DNA of 11,593 nucleotides from NCBI GenBank assembly GCA_002394535.1, contig DGUG01000104.1, forward strand, positions 1-11,593, given 5' to 3'. This document shows, piece by piece, positions 1-7,612 of this stretch. The position numbers were made by a program, and so were the translations under genes. A model generated the notes under the pieces. That model was given only the letters and a program-made list of their open reading frames with translations, was not told the origin of the DNA and did not search any database. This DNA comes from Lachnospiraceae bacterium UBA4316 (GTDB taxonomy: Bacteria; Bacillota; Clostridia; Lachnospirales; Lachnospiraceae). Each line of letters begins with the position of its first letter. Positions within the stretch are counted from its first letter, which is position 1.

Positions 1-105
1 GAGATTGCGATGACACCTGAAGAAGCCGAAAGGGAAGCGGGAAGGTGTCTCAGGTGCGACCATTTCGGATGCGGAGCTATGGAAGGGGGTAGATGCGCAT
101 GGTAG
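1..105 (+). CDS. C-terminal fragment of an upstream Fe-S/flavin oxidoreductase-like protein (partial)
   Basis: Frame 1 is open from the first base to a TAG at 103-105 and encodes the last 34 residues of a protein whose start lies outside the window. The tail has an acidic helix (TPEEAEREAGRCLRCD) followed by a Gly-rich end, with Cys at fragment residues 16, 19, 24 and 32. The pattern EA.RCL.C is familiar from the Fe-S segments of GltD-like FAD/NAD(P)-binding oxidoreductases and from tails of related electron-transfer subunits. The gene overlaps the start of the formate dehydrogenase gene by 7 nt (13 nt if the earlier ATG is used), which suggests translational coupling and a subunit or electron-partner role, for example passing formate electrons to NAD(P) or ferredoxin. 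The reading frame is clear; the family assignment rests on a short motif and is tentative. Confidence 0.65.
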   Translation, partial: EIAMTPEEAEREAGRCLRCDHFGCGAMEGGRCAW

Positions 106-2819
106 CAACAGGTAAGAAAGTAACGATCACTGTTAACGGCGTGCGGTACGAAGCTCCCGAAGGAGTCAAGATACTTAATTTCTGCAGACACGAAGGAATA
201 GAGATTCCGACGCTGTGTCATATGAAGGATTACAGCGATGTAGGATCATGCAGGATGTGTATGGTTGAGATAGAAGGATACGACAGCCTGGTTGCTTCGT
301 GCCGGACTAAGGTCGAGGACGGGATGGTAATAACGACCGATTCAGAGCGACTCACCCGGTACCGGAAGGAGATGCTGCGGCTGATCCTGTCCAATCATAA
401 TACCGACTGTATGAACTGCCCGAAGAACGCTAACTGCGAGCTTCAGGAGCTGTGCAATGTATTCGGTATAGATGATACACCATACGCCGGATCGCGTAGG
501 AACATTGAAAAGAATCTTCCTAAACTGGATGACAATCCGTACCTTACATATGATCCGAGCAAATGTATTCATTGCATGAGATGTATCAGTGCCTGCAACA
601 GGGCGGCGGTCAACGGAGCACTTACAAACGGCCGGACCGGAGTATTCCATACAGTTGAGGCACCATTCGGTCCGGACTGGAAGAAGACAAGCTGTGAGTC
701 CTGCGGAAACTGCGCTGCGGCATGTCCTACGGGAGCGCTTACGGAGAAAAGAAAGAAAAATTATCGCAAGTGGGAGACCGAAAAAGTACTTACTACCTGT
801 CCGCACTGCGCTACGGGCTGTCAGTTCTATCTGATAGTTAAGGGTAACAAAATAGTAGATGTCGAGGCGGCCGACGGACCTTCAAACCATGGACTTCTGT
901 GCGTTAAGGGTCGCTCCGGAAGTTTTGATTTTGTCTCTTCGCCTGACCGCATCAAAACGCCTCTTATCAAAAACAGGAAGACAGGGGAGTTTGAGGCAGC
1001 CTCATGGGATGAAGCGATAAAGTACGCTGCTGAAAACTTTATGAAGATAAAGGAGCAGCACGGTCCCGATTCTCTGGCCGGGTTTGCCTGCTCACGCTCG
1101 GCAAATGAGGATATTTACATGGTTCAGAAGATGGTGCGTACATGCTTCGGAACTAACAATGTCGATAACTGCGCCAGAGTTTGCCATTCGGCAACCGTGG
1201 CCGGCCTTGCGAAGACCCTCGGGTCAGGGGCGATGACCAATCCGATATACGATATAACCCATGACGTTGACTGCATCCTTCTGTGCGGGTCCAATCCCGA
1301 GGAAGCACATCCGGTTGTGGGAATGCAGATCAGACAGGCTGTCAAGCACGGAGCCCGTCTTATTGTTGTAGATCCCAGATCCATCGGACTGTCTGAAGTG
1401 GCAGATATACATCTGAAACTCCGGCCCGGGACAAACGTGGCATTTGCAAACGGAATGATGCATGTAATGATAGAAGAGGATCTTATAGATCACGATTTTA
1501 TCGAAAAGTACACAGAGGATTTCGATAAGATACAGGAACTGGTCAGAGAATACACTCCAGAAAAGGTTGGAGAGATTTGCCACATCGATCCGGACATGCT
1601 TGTGGAGGCCGCAAGAATGTATGCCACGGCCGATAAAGCACCGATCATATATTGCCTCGGAGTAACGGAGCATTCAACGGGAACAGAGGGTGTCATGAGT
1701 CTGTCAAACATGGCGCTTTTGTGCGGAAAGCTGGGGAGGAGCGGCTGCGGAGTAAATCCCTTACGTGGCCAGAACAACGTGCAGGGTGCCTGTGATATGG
1801 GAGCGATGCCTACCGATTACCCCGGATATCAGAAGGTCGATAATCCACAGGTACGGGAAAAATTTGAGAAGGCATGGGGTGTTAAGCTTAACCCCAATCC
1901 CGGGCTGAAGGCGACCGAGGTGTTTCCGGCCGCGATAGAAGGAAAGATAAAAGGACTGTATATTTGCGGTGAGGATCCGATAGTTACGGATCCGGATACA
2001 GAACATATAAAGCATGCGCTTGAAAGCCTTGATTTCTTCGTTATCCAGGAACTGTTCATGACTGAGACCGCCAAGTACGCCGATGTTATACTTCCCGGCA
2101 GAAGCTATGCAGAAAAGGAAGGAACATTTACCAATACCGAGAGAAGAGTTCAGCGTATCAGAACTGCTGTTACAGAAGAGGGTAATATGGCGCTGGATAC
2201 GGATATCATTATAAATCTGATGAATGCTATGGGATATAAACAACCTTATCTTACGGCATCTCTTATCATGGATGAGATATCATCGGTTACCCCCAGCTTT
2301 GGAGGTATATCACATGCCAGACTTGATGCAGGCGAGAGCCTTCAGTGGCCCTGCCCGGACAAGGGACATCCCGGAACACCTATAATGCATACAAACGGTC
2401 CGGTAAGAGGAAAAGCATTACTGTATCCCGCTGTTTATAAACCTTCGCAGGAGCTTCCTGACGATGAATACCCGTTTATTCTGACAACCGGACGGATACT
2501 GTATCAGTATAACGCTGCGGCAATGACATCCCGGGCGCCGGGACTTAATGAGATATCCGGAGAAGGGTTTATAGAAGTCAATTACAAGGATGCCGACCGG
2601 CTGGGAATCAAAAACGGTGAAAGAATAAATGTATGCAGCAGACGAGGGAAAATCACGGCTACTGCAAGAGTCGGCAGGAAGGTCTCGGAGGGTGAGACAT
2701 GGATGCCCTTCCATTTTGCGGATTCCCCCGTTAATGTGCTGACAAATGCCGCCCTTGATGAATTTGCGAGAATTCCCGAGTACAAGGTTTGCGCGGTTAA
2801 TATCGCCAAGATAGTGTAA
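99..2819 (+). CDS. fdhF: Formate dehydrogenase catalytic subunit, Cys form, with NuoG-like Fe-S N-terminus
   Basis: Oxidises formate to CO2 (or reduces CO2) at a bis-molybdopterin guanine dinucleotide Mo or W centre. Numbering from ATG 99: residues ~5-80 are a [2Fe-2S] ferredoxin domain; ~85-125 a NuoG-type His-Cys [4Fe-4S] segment (NHNTDCMNCP); ~150-215 two [4Fe-4S] motifs (CIHCMRCISAC, CESCGNCAAACP); ~230-270 the Mo-proximal [4Fe-4S] motif with Cys234, 237, 241 and 268; the rest is the molybdopterin oxidoreductase core and C-terminal dinucleotide-binding domain. Lys270, Cys362-His363 (ARVCHSATVAGL) and Arg556 (PLRGQNNVQGACDMG) match the FdhH catalytic Lys, Sec-His and Arg, so Cys replaces selenocysteine. 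The Fe-S front end implies a soluble enzyme that feeds a NuoF/HydB-like or similar partner. ATG 99 lies 9 nt after AAGGGGG (83-89) and is preferred over ATG 93 (3 nt). No signal peptide or Tat motif is seen, so it should be cytoplasmic. Confidence 0.95.
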   Translation: MVATGKKVTITVNGVRYEAPEGVKILNFCRHEGIEIPTLCHMKDYSDVGSCRMCMVEIEGYDSLVASCRTKVEDGMVITTDSERLTRYRKEMLRLILSNHNTDCMNCPKNANCELQELCNVFGIDDTPYAGSRRNIEKNLPKLDDNPYLTYDPSKCIHCMRCISACNRAAVNGALTNGRTGVFHTVEAPFGPDWKKTSCESCGNCAAACPTGALTEKRKKNYRKWETEKVLTTCPHCATGCQFYLIVKGNKIVDVEAADGPSNHGLLCVKGRSGSFDFVSSPDRIKTPLIKNRKTGEFEAASWDEAIKYAAENFMKIKEQHGPDSLAGFACSRSANEDIYMVQKMVRTCFGTNNVDNCARVCHSATVAGLAKTLGSGAMTNPIYDITHDVDCILLCGSNPEEAHPVVGMQIRQAVKHGARLIVVDPRSIGLSEVADIHLKLRPGTNVAFANGMMHVMIEEDLIDHDFIEKYTEDFDKIQELVREYTPEKVGEICHIDPDMLVEAARMYATADKAPIIYCLGVTEHSTGTEGVMSLSNMALLCGKLGRSGCGVNPLRGQNNVQGACDMGAMPTDYPGYQKVDNPQVREKFEKAWGVKLNPNPGLKATEVFPAAIEGKIKGLYICGEDPIVTDPDTEHIKHALESLDFFVIQELFMTETAKYADVILPGRSYAEKEGTFTNTERRVQRIRTAVTEEGNMALDTDIIINLMNAMGYKQPYLTASLIMDEISSVTPSFGGISHARLDAGESLQWPCPDKGHPGTPIMHTNGPVRGKALLYPAVYKPSQELPDDEYPFILTTGRILYQYNAAAMTSRAPGLNEISGEGFIEVNYKDADRLGIKNGERINVCSRRGKITATARVGRKVSEGETWMPFHFADSPVNVLTNAALDEFARIPEYKVCAVNIAKIV

Positions 2820-2830
2820 ACAGGTAACAT

Positions 2831-4063
2831 ATGGAACTTGAAGAAGCAGTAAAGCTATTTGCTGATAAGGTTAAACACACAAATCAGATCGAAGAGACCG
2901 GCTTGGTTGAGTGCCATGGACGAATACTTGCAGAGGATATAAAAGCACCATTTAATGTACCACATTTTCCGAAGTCTGCGATGGATGGTTATGCTGTACG
3001 ATCGGAGGATATATCCTCAGCGTCGGAAGATGAGCCGGTAAGACTTGCTGTCATAGGAAAAATCCTTGCGGGCTGCGATATGATACCGTATGAAGATAGC
3101 GGCATGATGACAGGCAAAAGCAGCACCTGTGTAAGGATAATGACGGGTGCGGATATTCCGGAAGGATACGATACAATTGTAAAACAGGAAGATACCGACT
3201 ATGGCGAGAAGAGTGTAGCGGTAAAGTGCGCTCTTCCTCCGTATATGAATTACTGCCGCATCGGTGAGGATATTTCGGAGGGCGATACGGTTATCAAGGC
3301 AGGGATCCGGATAGGACGGGTTCATGTAGGCATTCTTGCCAGTCTGGGGATTTCGTCTGTACGTGTCTTAAAACCTCTCAGAGTTTCTGTGATCTCAACC
3401 GGATCAGAACTGTGTGATCCGACCGTTTCGGGAAGTATTCCTACTAAAGGGAAGATATACAACAGTATTGCTTATATGCTTTCAGCTTCTGTAGAATCGG
3501 TAGGATTTGAGACAAAAACATTCATGTGCCCTGACGAACCGGATATAATAACAGACGCTATCAATAAAGCAGCATCTTCATCAGACATAATCATTACTAC
3601 CGGAGGGGTCTCTGTAGGGGAACGTGATCTTATGCCGGACATAATGGAAAGTATAGGAGCCCAAAGGGTATTCTATAAGGTTAATATTCAGCCGGGAACT
3701 CCGACGCTGGGCTCTATATATAAAGGGATTCCCGTGTTATCGCTATCGGGCAACCCGTATGCTGCACTTGTCAATTTTGACTGGTATTTCTGGAATCTGG
3801 CGGCTTCAATGACCGGATGCAGTGAATTGTTGCCAAAGGTAGAAAATGTCATTTCCCGGTCGGATTACAGGAAGAAAAATCATATGCGCCGGTTTTTGCG
3901 CGCGTGGACAGAAAACGGCACAGTATCAATTCCTGTAAAGAACCATGCCTCATCAGTGCTAAGCAGTATAACAAAATGTAACTGTTATATCGATCTTCCG
4001 GCACAGACGGAATTGGGAGAAGGCGATACGGTCAAAGTGATCAGGATGCCGGATGTAATGTAG
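2831..4063 (+). CDS. moeA: Molybdopterin molybdenumtransferase MoeA
   Basis: Catalyses insertion of molybdate into adenylylated molybdopterin, the last step of basic molybdenum cofactor assembly, in the cytoplasm. The 410-residue length is normal for MoeA. Seen in order: N-terminal MoeA domains with the hallmark PKSAMDGYAV at residues 47-56; the molybdopterin-binding (MoCF) domain with ISTGSEL and TTGGVSVGERD (256-266); LSGNPYAAL around 305-313, where many homologues have LPGNP; and a C-terminal domain IV from about 335. The gene starts 11 nt after the fdhF stop with a modest AGGT ribosome binding site, so it is probably co-transcribed with its client enzyme. This is the true MoeA of the operon; the gene at 5189 is a second, shorter relative. 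Confidence 0.95.
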   Translation: MELEEAVKLFADKVKHTNQIEETGLVECHGRILAEDIKAPFNVPHFPKSAMDGYAVRSEDISSASEDEPVRLAVIGKILAGCDMIPYEDSGMMTGKSSTCVRIMTGADIPEGYDTIVKQEDTDYGEKSVAVKCALPPYMNYCRIGEDISEGDTVIKAGIRIGRVHVGILASLGISSVRVLKPLRVSVISTGSELCDPTVSGSIPTKGKIYNSIAYMLSASVESVGFETKTFMCPDEPDIITDAINKAASSSDIIITTGGVSVGERDLMPDIMESIGAQRVFYKVNIQPGTPTLGSIYKGIPVLSLSGNPYAALVNFDWYFWNLAASMTGCSELLPKVENVISRSDYRKKNHMRRFLRAWTENGTVSIPVKNHASSVLSSITKCNCYIDLPAQTELGEGDTVKVIRMPDVM

Positions 4064-4082
4064 AGGATATGATCGTAATTGT

Positions 4083-5192
4083 ATGAACAATATGACAGAT
4101 AAAGTGCCTGTATCCGTAGGCATTCTTGCTGGCGGCAAGAGCCGGAGAATGGGGAGTGACAAGGCACTTATTGAACTGAATAACGAGACTATGCTTGCAA
4201 GACTTATCCGCGAACTGTCGGGGTGCGGAGAGGTTTTTGTTTCGGCGTCCGAAAAAGGTGCATACGAGTCATTCGGTGCAAGGGTTGTATATGATGAAAA
4301 TCGGGATATCGGACCTATTGAGGGAATAAGAAGATTAGTATCGGAAGCCGAAAGTGAGTATGTATTTATATGTGCTACCGATATGCCGTTCATAAATGCC
4401 GGCATAGTGGATTATATCAGGGAATTCATATCATCGGACTATGATTGTTTTGTAATAACGGATGATGAGCACATTCACCCGCTTTGCGCCATATATTCAA
4501 AGAGGATACTTGGCGCCGTGGAAGAGGCTATACAGGAAGGAAAGTACCGTTTAAGAGAGATACTTGACAGAGTAAGATGCAAATACATCAGTATAGCTCC
4601 GACAAAGTTCGATAAGAAGATACTTAAGAATGTAAATACAAAGGAAGAATTAATAAGCCTGACGCTACCGGTTATCTTTGCCGTAAGCGGATATAAGAAT
4701 ACAGGCAAAACGTGGCTTATAGAAAAACTCATCAATGAGTTTATAGGAAGAGGCTATTCGGTTGGTATAATAAAACATGATGCGGGTGACCATATTGTTC
4801 ATGCACAGTCTACGGATACGTTCCGATACAAGGCGGCCGGTGCGGCAATTACCGCCGTATTTTCAGGTACGGAGTATGTTTTAACCGGTGGAAAAAGATC
4901 AGTTGATGACTTGATCGGAGATTTGAGAAGACAGTCAGAACCTCCCGATATAATCATACTCGAAGGATTCCGGGATTCGGAGATCCCGAAAATAGAGATT
5001 GTGAAGAAGAGCGTCTCGCCGCATATAGCGTCATCTTTCGAAACACTCATATGTATATCGACCGATTGTATACTCCCTTGTGATGTCACCTGTCCGGTGT
5101 TTGCACCGGATGATGTTACGGGGATTTTTTCATGCATAACAGATTATTTTTTACTATCCAAATCCGGAAAAGGCGAGTGGCAGATACTATGA
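4083..5192 (+). CDS. mobAB: MobA-MobB fusion: molybdenum cofactor guanylyltransferase plus GTP-binding adaptor
   Basis: A single 369-residue protein joins two usually separate proteins. Residues ~8-190 are MobA, which transfers GMP from GTP to the molybdenum cofactor to make the guanine dinucleotide form used by formate dehydrogenase. The nucleotide-binding motif LAGGKSRRMGSDK is at 15-27 and the metal-binding Asp at 100 (ATDMPF). Residues ~196-350 are MobB, a P-loop GTP-binding protein of helper function: GYKNTGKT at 203-210, then IIKHDAGDH and ILEGFRDS. The fusion order A then B is known in other bacteria. It begins 19 nt after moeA. The ribosome binding site is weak: AGAGGA (4062-4067) is 15 nt from ATG 4083, and the in-frame ATG 4092 has none better. 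The stop overlaps the next start as ATGA (5189-5192). Confidence 0.94.
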   Translation: MNNMTDKVPVSVGILAGGKSRRMGSDKALIELNNETMLARLIRELSGCGEVFVSASEKGAYESFGARVVYDENRDIGPIEGIRRLVSEAESEYVFICATDMPFINAGIVDYIREFISSDYDCFVITDDEHIHPLCAIYSKRILGAVEEAIQEGKYRLREILDRVRCKYISIAPTKFDKKILKNVNTKEELISLTLPVIFAVSGYKNTGKTWLIEKLINEFIGRGYSVGIIKHDAGDHIVHAQSTDTFRYKAAGAAITAVFSGTEYVLTGGKRSVDDLIGDLRRQSEPPDIIILEGFRDSEIPKIEIVKKSVSPHIASSFETLICISTDCILPCDVTCPVFAPDDVTGIFSCITDYFLLSKSGKGEWQIL

Positions 5193-6223
5193 AACTTGTA
5201 AAAACCTTAGAAGCAGAAGGAGCAATCCTTTGTCATGATATAACACAAATAATACCGAACGTAAGCAAAGGTCCGGTGTTCAAAAAGGGACATATCGTCA
5301 CGAAGGAAGATATTCCGGTTCTTTTGTCGGTTGGAAAAGAGAATCTGTATGTATGGGAAGCTAAAGAGGGAATGATGCATGAGGATGATGCGGCCGAAGT
5401 TCTTCGTATGATAGTTATGGGAGAAGATCCGGCGATGTACGCATCGGATCCGTCAGAAGGAAAGATAAGCATTTATGCCGCGTGTGACGGGCTTCTGACG
5501 ATCAGACGGGATAAGCTTACGACTATTAACAGCATCGGACAGATGATGATTGCTACTATAGCCGGCGACAGACCGGTACATAAGGGAGACATGCTTGCAG
5601 GCACAAGAGTAATTCCTCTTGTTATAGAGGAAGTGTTCATGAATCAGGCCAAAGAGGCAGCGGGCGAAACCCGGATATTGTCTGTCCTTCCGTACAAGTT
5701 GAAAAAATATGCTCTTGTAATTACCGGAAACGAGGTTGCAACAGGGAGGATAGCAGACGGTTTTGCACCGGTTCTGGAAAGTAAAATGAGCGAATACGAT
5801 ACTGCGTGTATCGGGAAATCGTATCCGGGAGATGACCGTAAGACTATCACAAACGATATCCTCAAATTTGCCGATGCCGGTGCAGATATTATACTGTGTA
5901 GCGGAGGCATGAGCGTTGATCCCGATGACAGGACACCGGGGGCGATTAAGGACACCGGGGCAAAAATCATAAGTTACGGAGCGCCCGTTCTTCCCGGAGC
6001 AATGTTTCTGCTCTCATATCTGCATATAAAGGATAAAGTTATTCCCGTTCTCGGAGTTCCCGGCTGTGCCATGTACAATAAACGCACAATACTTGATCTG
6101 GTTCTTCCGAGAATACTGGCCGGACAGTCTCTTACAGCCCGGGACCTGGCTGCATACGGTGAAGGCGGATTGTGCAGGGGATGCGATGAATGCCGTTTCC
6201 CGAACTGTAGTTTTGGTATATGA
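5189..6223 (+). CDS. MoeA-like molybdopterin-binding protein with C-terminal four-Cys motif
   Basis: A 344-residue relative of the MoeA/MogA/CinA molybdopterin-binding fold. The MoCF-type domain occupies roughly residues 174-315: ALVITGNEVATGRI (175-188), CSGGMSVDPDDRTPGAI (237-253) and GVPGCAMYNKRT (289-300). The first ~165 residues look like a shortened N-terminal MoeA-like region and lack the SAMDGYAV hallmark. The tail ends with Cys329, 332, 335 and 340 (CX2CX2CX4C) in GLCRGCDECRFPNCSFG, which could bind Zn or an Fe-S cluster. Proteins of this type are known from anaerobes but their biochemical role is not established as far as I know. Start choice: ATG 5189 overlaps the mobAB stop as ATGA and has GAGTGG 8 nt upstream; an upstream in-frame ATG at 5132 would add 19 unlikely basic residues. 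A Moco carrier, repair or metal-handling role is inference only. Confidence 0.85.
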   Translation: MKLVKTLEAEGAILCHDITQIIPNVSKGPVFKKGHIVTKEDIPVLLSVGKENLYVWEAKEGMMHEDDAAEVLRMIVMGEDPAMYASDPSEGKISIYAACDGLLTIRRDKLTTINSIGQMMIATIAGDRPVHKGDMLAGTRVIPLVIEEVFMNQAKEAAGETRILSVLPYKLKKYALVITGNEVATGRIADGFAPVLESKMSEYDTACIGKSYPGDDRKTITNDILKFADAGADIILCSGGMSVDPDDRTPGAIKDTGAKIISYGAPVLPGAMFLLSYLHIKDKVIPVLGVPGCAMYNKRTILDLVLPRILAGQSLTARDLAAYGEGGLCRGCDECRFPNCSFGI

Positions 6224-6243
6224 CTCGGCCGAAGGGCGAGTCA
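6221..6243 (+). other. Inverted repeat in the 62-nt spacer before moaC
   Basis: TGACTCG (6221-6227) is complementary to CGAGTCA (6237-6243), with two more C-G pairs inside around a GAA loop. The 5' arm includes the stop codon of the preceding gene. A competing pairing is possible between CTCGG (6224-6228) and CCGAG (6246-6250). There is no T-run after either stem, so a classical terminator is unlikely. It may be an mRNA processing or stability structure, or a small dispersed palindromic repeat. It lies in the only spacer longer than 20 nt between genes of this operon. The rest of the spacer holds the moaC ribosome binding site AGGGAG (6272-6277). Confidence 0.5.
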
Positions 6244-6285
6244 GCCCGAGCGGCGTTTGAGCGGAGTGAGTAGGGAGAAAGACTG

Positions 6286-6774
6286 ATGGATTTTACACAT
6301 ATTAACGAAAAAGGCGAGGCCAACATGGTCGATATTTCCCCAAAGAGTGAAACATCCAGGATAGCTGTAGCCACCGGCACGATAAGAGTGTCGGATAAAG
6401 TAATTAATGCAGTAGCCGGACATGATGATCGTGAACTTAAAAAGGGTGATATCATCGGGACGGCACGGATCGCCGGGATAATGGCGGCCAAGAAGACCGC
6501 GGATCTCATTCCGCTTTGTCATCAACTGCTTCTTACGGAGGTTAAAGTTGATTTTGAAGTATTAAGCAGCGAGAGCAAGATAAAGTGCACGGTAAGGGTG
6601 AGCCTGTGCGGCAGAACCGGTGCGGAGATGGAGGCGCTTACAGCGGTCAGCGTTGCTCTTCTTACGATCTACGATATGTGTAAAGCGGTAGACAGATCAA
6701 TGGAAATAGGAGATATCATGCTTCTTGAAAAGGACGGAGGAAAATCAGGACATTTTACAAGAGCATCAAAATAA
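6286..6774 (+). CDS. moaC: Cyclic pyranopterin monophosphate synthase MoaC
   Basis: Converts the MoaA product 3',8-cyclo-7,8-dihydro-GTP into cyclic pyranopterin monophosphate, the first stable intermediate of molybdenum cofactor synthesis. The 162-residue length is normal. Seen: MVDISPKSETSRIAVATG (14-31), KKGDIIGTARIAGIMAAKKTADLIPLCH (52-79), AEMEALTAVSVA (113-124), TIYDMCKAVD (127-136) and GGKSG (151-155). Lys53, His79, Asp130 and Lys133 align with catalytic residues of E. coli MoaC (Lys51, His77, Asp128, Lys131). The usual IPLCHPL reads IPLCHQL here, a minor substitution next to the catalytic His. ATG 6286 follows AGGGAG (6272-6277) by 8 nt. The moaA partner is encoded four genes downstream. 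Confidence 0.96.
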   Translation: MDFTHINEKGEANMVDISPKSETSRIAVATGTIRVSDKVINAVAGHDDRELKKGDIIGTARIAGIMAAKKTADLIPLCHQLLLTEVKVDFEVLSSESKIKCTVRVSLCGRTGAEMEALTAVSVALLTIYDMCKAVDRSMEIGDIMLLEKDGGKSGHFTRASK

Positions 6775-6789
6775 GAAATGGAGATTAAA

Positions 6790-7599
6790 ATGAATAACAG
6801 ACTTAATAGAATTATTTGCGTGGGTTTAGTTGCAGTTATATCCGCTGCTTTAGCCGGATGCGTTACAGTAAATATTAATAAAACCGATAATTCAGCCAAA
6901 GGGGAACTTACGATACTTGCAGCGGCTTCTTTAACGGATGTGTGTGATGAGTTAAAGGGCATATATGAAAAGGAGAATCCTAATGTTATGTTAACCTTTT
7001 CATATGCGGGTTCCGGCTCTCTTCAGACCCAGATAGAAGAGGGTGCTCCCGCGGATATATTTATCAGTGCCGCAAATAAGCAGATGAAGGCTCTATGCGA
7101 TGAGGGACTTATGAATAATGAAACAGTACTTAATCTGCTTGAGAATAAAGTTGTTCTTATCGTTCCGCAAGGCAGCGCGGCAGACATATCATCATATGAA
7201 GATGTTGTAACGGACAAAGTATCGCTTATAGGTATAGGTGAGATCGAGAGTGTTCCGGCGGGGCAGTACGCCAAAGAGATATTTACCAGCCTCGGAATAT
7301 GGGATGAGGTTGAGAAGAAGGCGAATTACGGAACGGATGTCAGGGCAGTTCTTGAATGGGTTGAGAGCGGTGAGGTAGATTGCGGAGTTGTGTATGCTAC
7401 GGATGCGCTTACAAGCGATAAAGTGAGAATAGTGGCATATGCCCCCGAGGGGAGCCATGATCCCGTGATATATCCCGCAGGAGTTATTAAGAGCACATCA
7501 AATGAGCAGCTTGCAGAAGATTTTATTGCCTATCTGCAAAGTGAAGAGGCAATGACTGTATTTGAGAAATACGGATTTTCTGCGGCGGGTGCCGATTAA
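6790..7599 (+). CDS. modA: Molybdate ABC transporter substrate-binding lipoprotein ModA
   Basis: Extracytoplasmic protein that captures molybdate (perhaps also tungstate) for ModB/ModC. From ATG 6790 it has 269 residues: a short basic N-terminus, a hydrophobic stretch (~8-22) and the lipobox LAGC with Cys24 as the lipid-anchored residue, as expected in a Gram-positive cell. The mature part shows ModA hallmarks: LAAASLTD, YAGSGSLQTQIEEGAPADIFISA, and near the end a VESGEVDCGVVYATDA segment. The Ser in ASLTD and in GSGS are typical oxyanion ligands. ATG 6790 is chosen because GGAG (6780-6783) lies 6 nt upstream; the in-frame ATG 6778 has no good ribosome binding site. The TupA-type TTTS motif of tungstate binders is absent. 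Confidence 0.94.
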   Translation: MNNRLNRIICVGLVAVISAALAGCVTVNINKTDNSAKGELTILAAASLTDVCDELKGIYEKENPNVMLTFSYAGSGSLQTQIEEGAPADIFISAANKQMKALCDEGLMNNETVLNLLENKVVLIVPQGSAADISSYEDVVTDKVSLIGIGEIESVPAGQYAKEIFTSLGIWDEVEKKANYGTDVRAVLEWVESGEVDCGVVYATDALTSDKVRIVAYAPEGSHDPVIYPAGVIKSTSNEQLAEDFIAYLQSEEAMTVFEKYGFSAAGAD

Positions 7600-7612
7600 G
7601 AGGATTATATGT

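Noticed and set aside
342..806. Minus-strand open frame opposite fdhF, and similar antisense frames elsewhere
   Set aside because: They lie wholly inside genes with clear family motifs on the plus strand, have Cys/Ser/Arg-rich compositions typical of shadow translation, and show no recognisable domain.
1170..1240. Selenocysteine codon and SECIS element in fdhF
   Set aside because: The codon aligned with the E. coli selenocysteine is TGC (Cys), and the frame has no internal TGA.
5132..5188. Longer N-terminus for the MoeA-like gene starting at ATG 5132
   Set aside because: It would overlap mobAB by 61 nt, has no clear ribosome binding site, and the extra residues look like frame-shifted MobB tail; ATG 5189 has the ATGA overlap and an SD-like GAGTGG.
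6066..6260. Short plus-strand open frame overlapping the end of the MoeA-like gene
   Set aside because: It is an alternate-frame shadow of the MoeA-like coding sequence and has no family motif or good ribosome binding site.
6224..6285. Moco riboswitch before moaC
   Set aside because: The spacer is only 62 nt, too short for that conserved aptamer, and shows just simple hairpins.
6790..7599. Tungstate-specific binding protein (TupA or WtpA) instead of ModA
   Set aside because: The TupA TTTS motif is absent and the sequence follows ModA motifs. Tungstate transport by this system still cannot be excluded.
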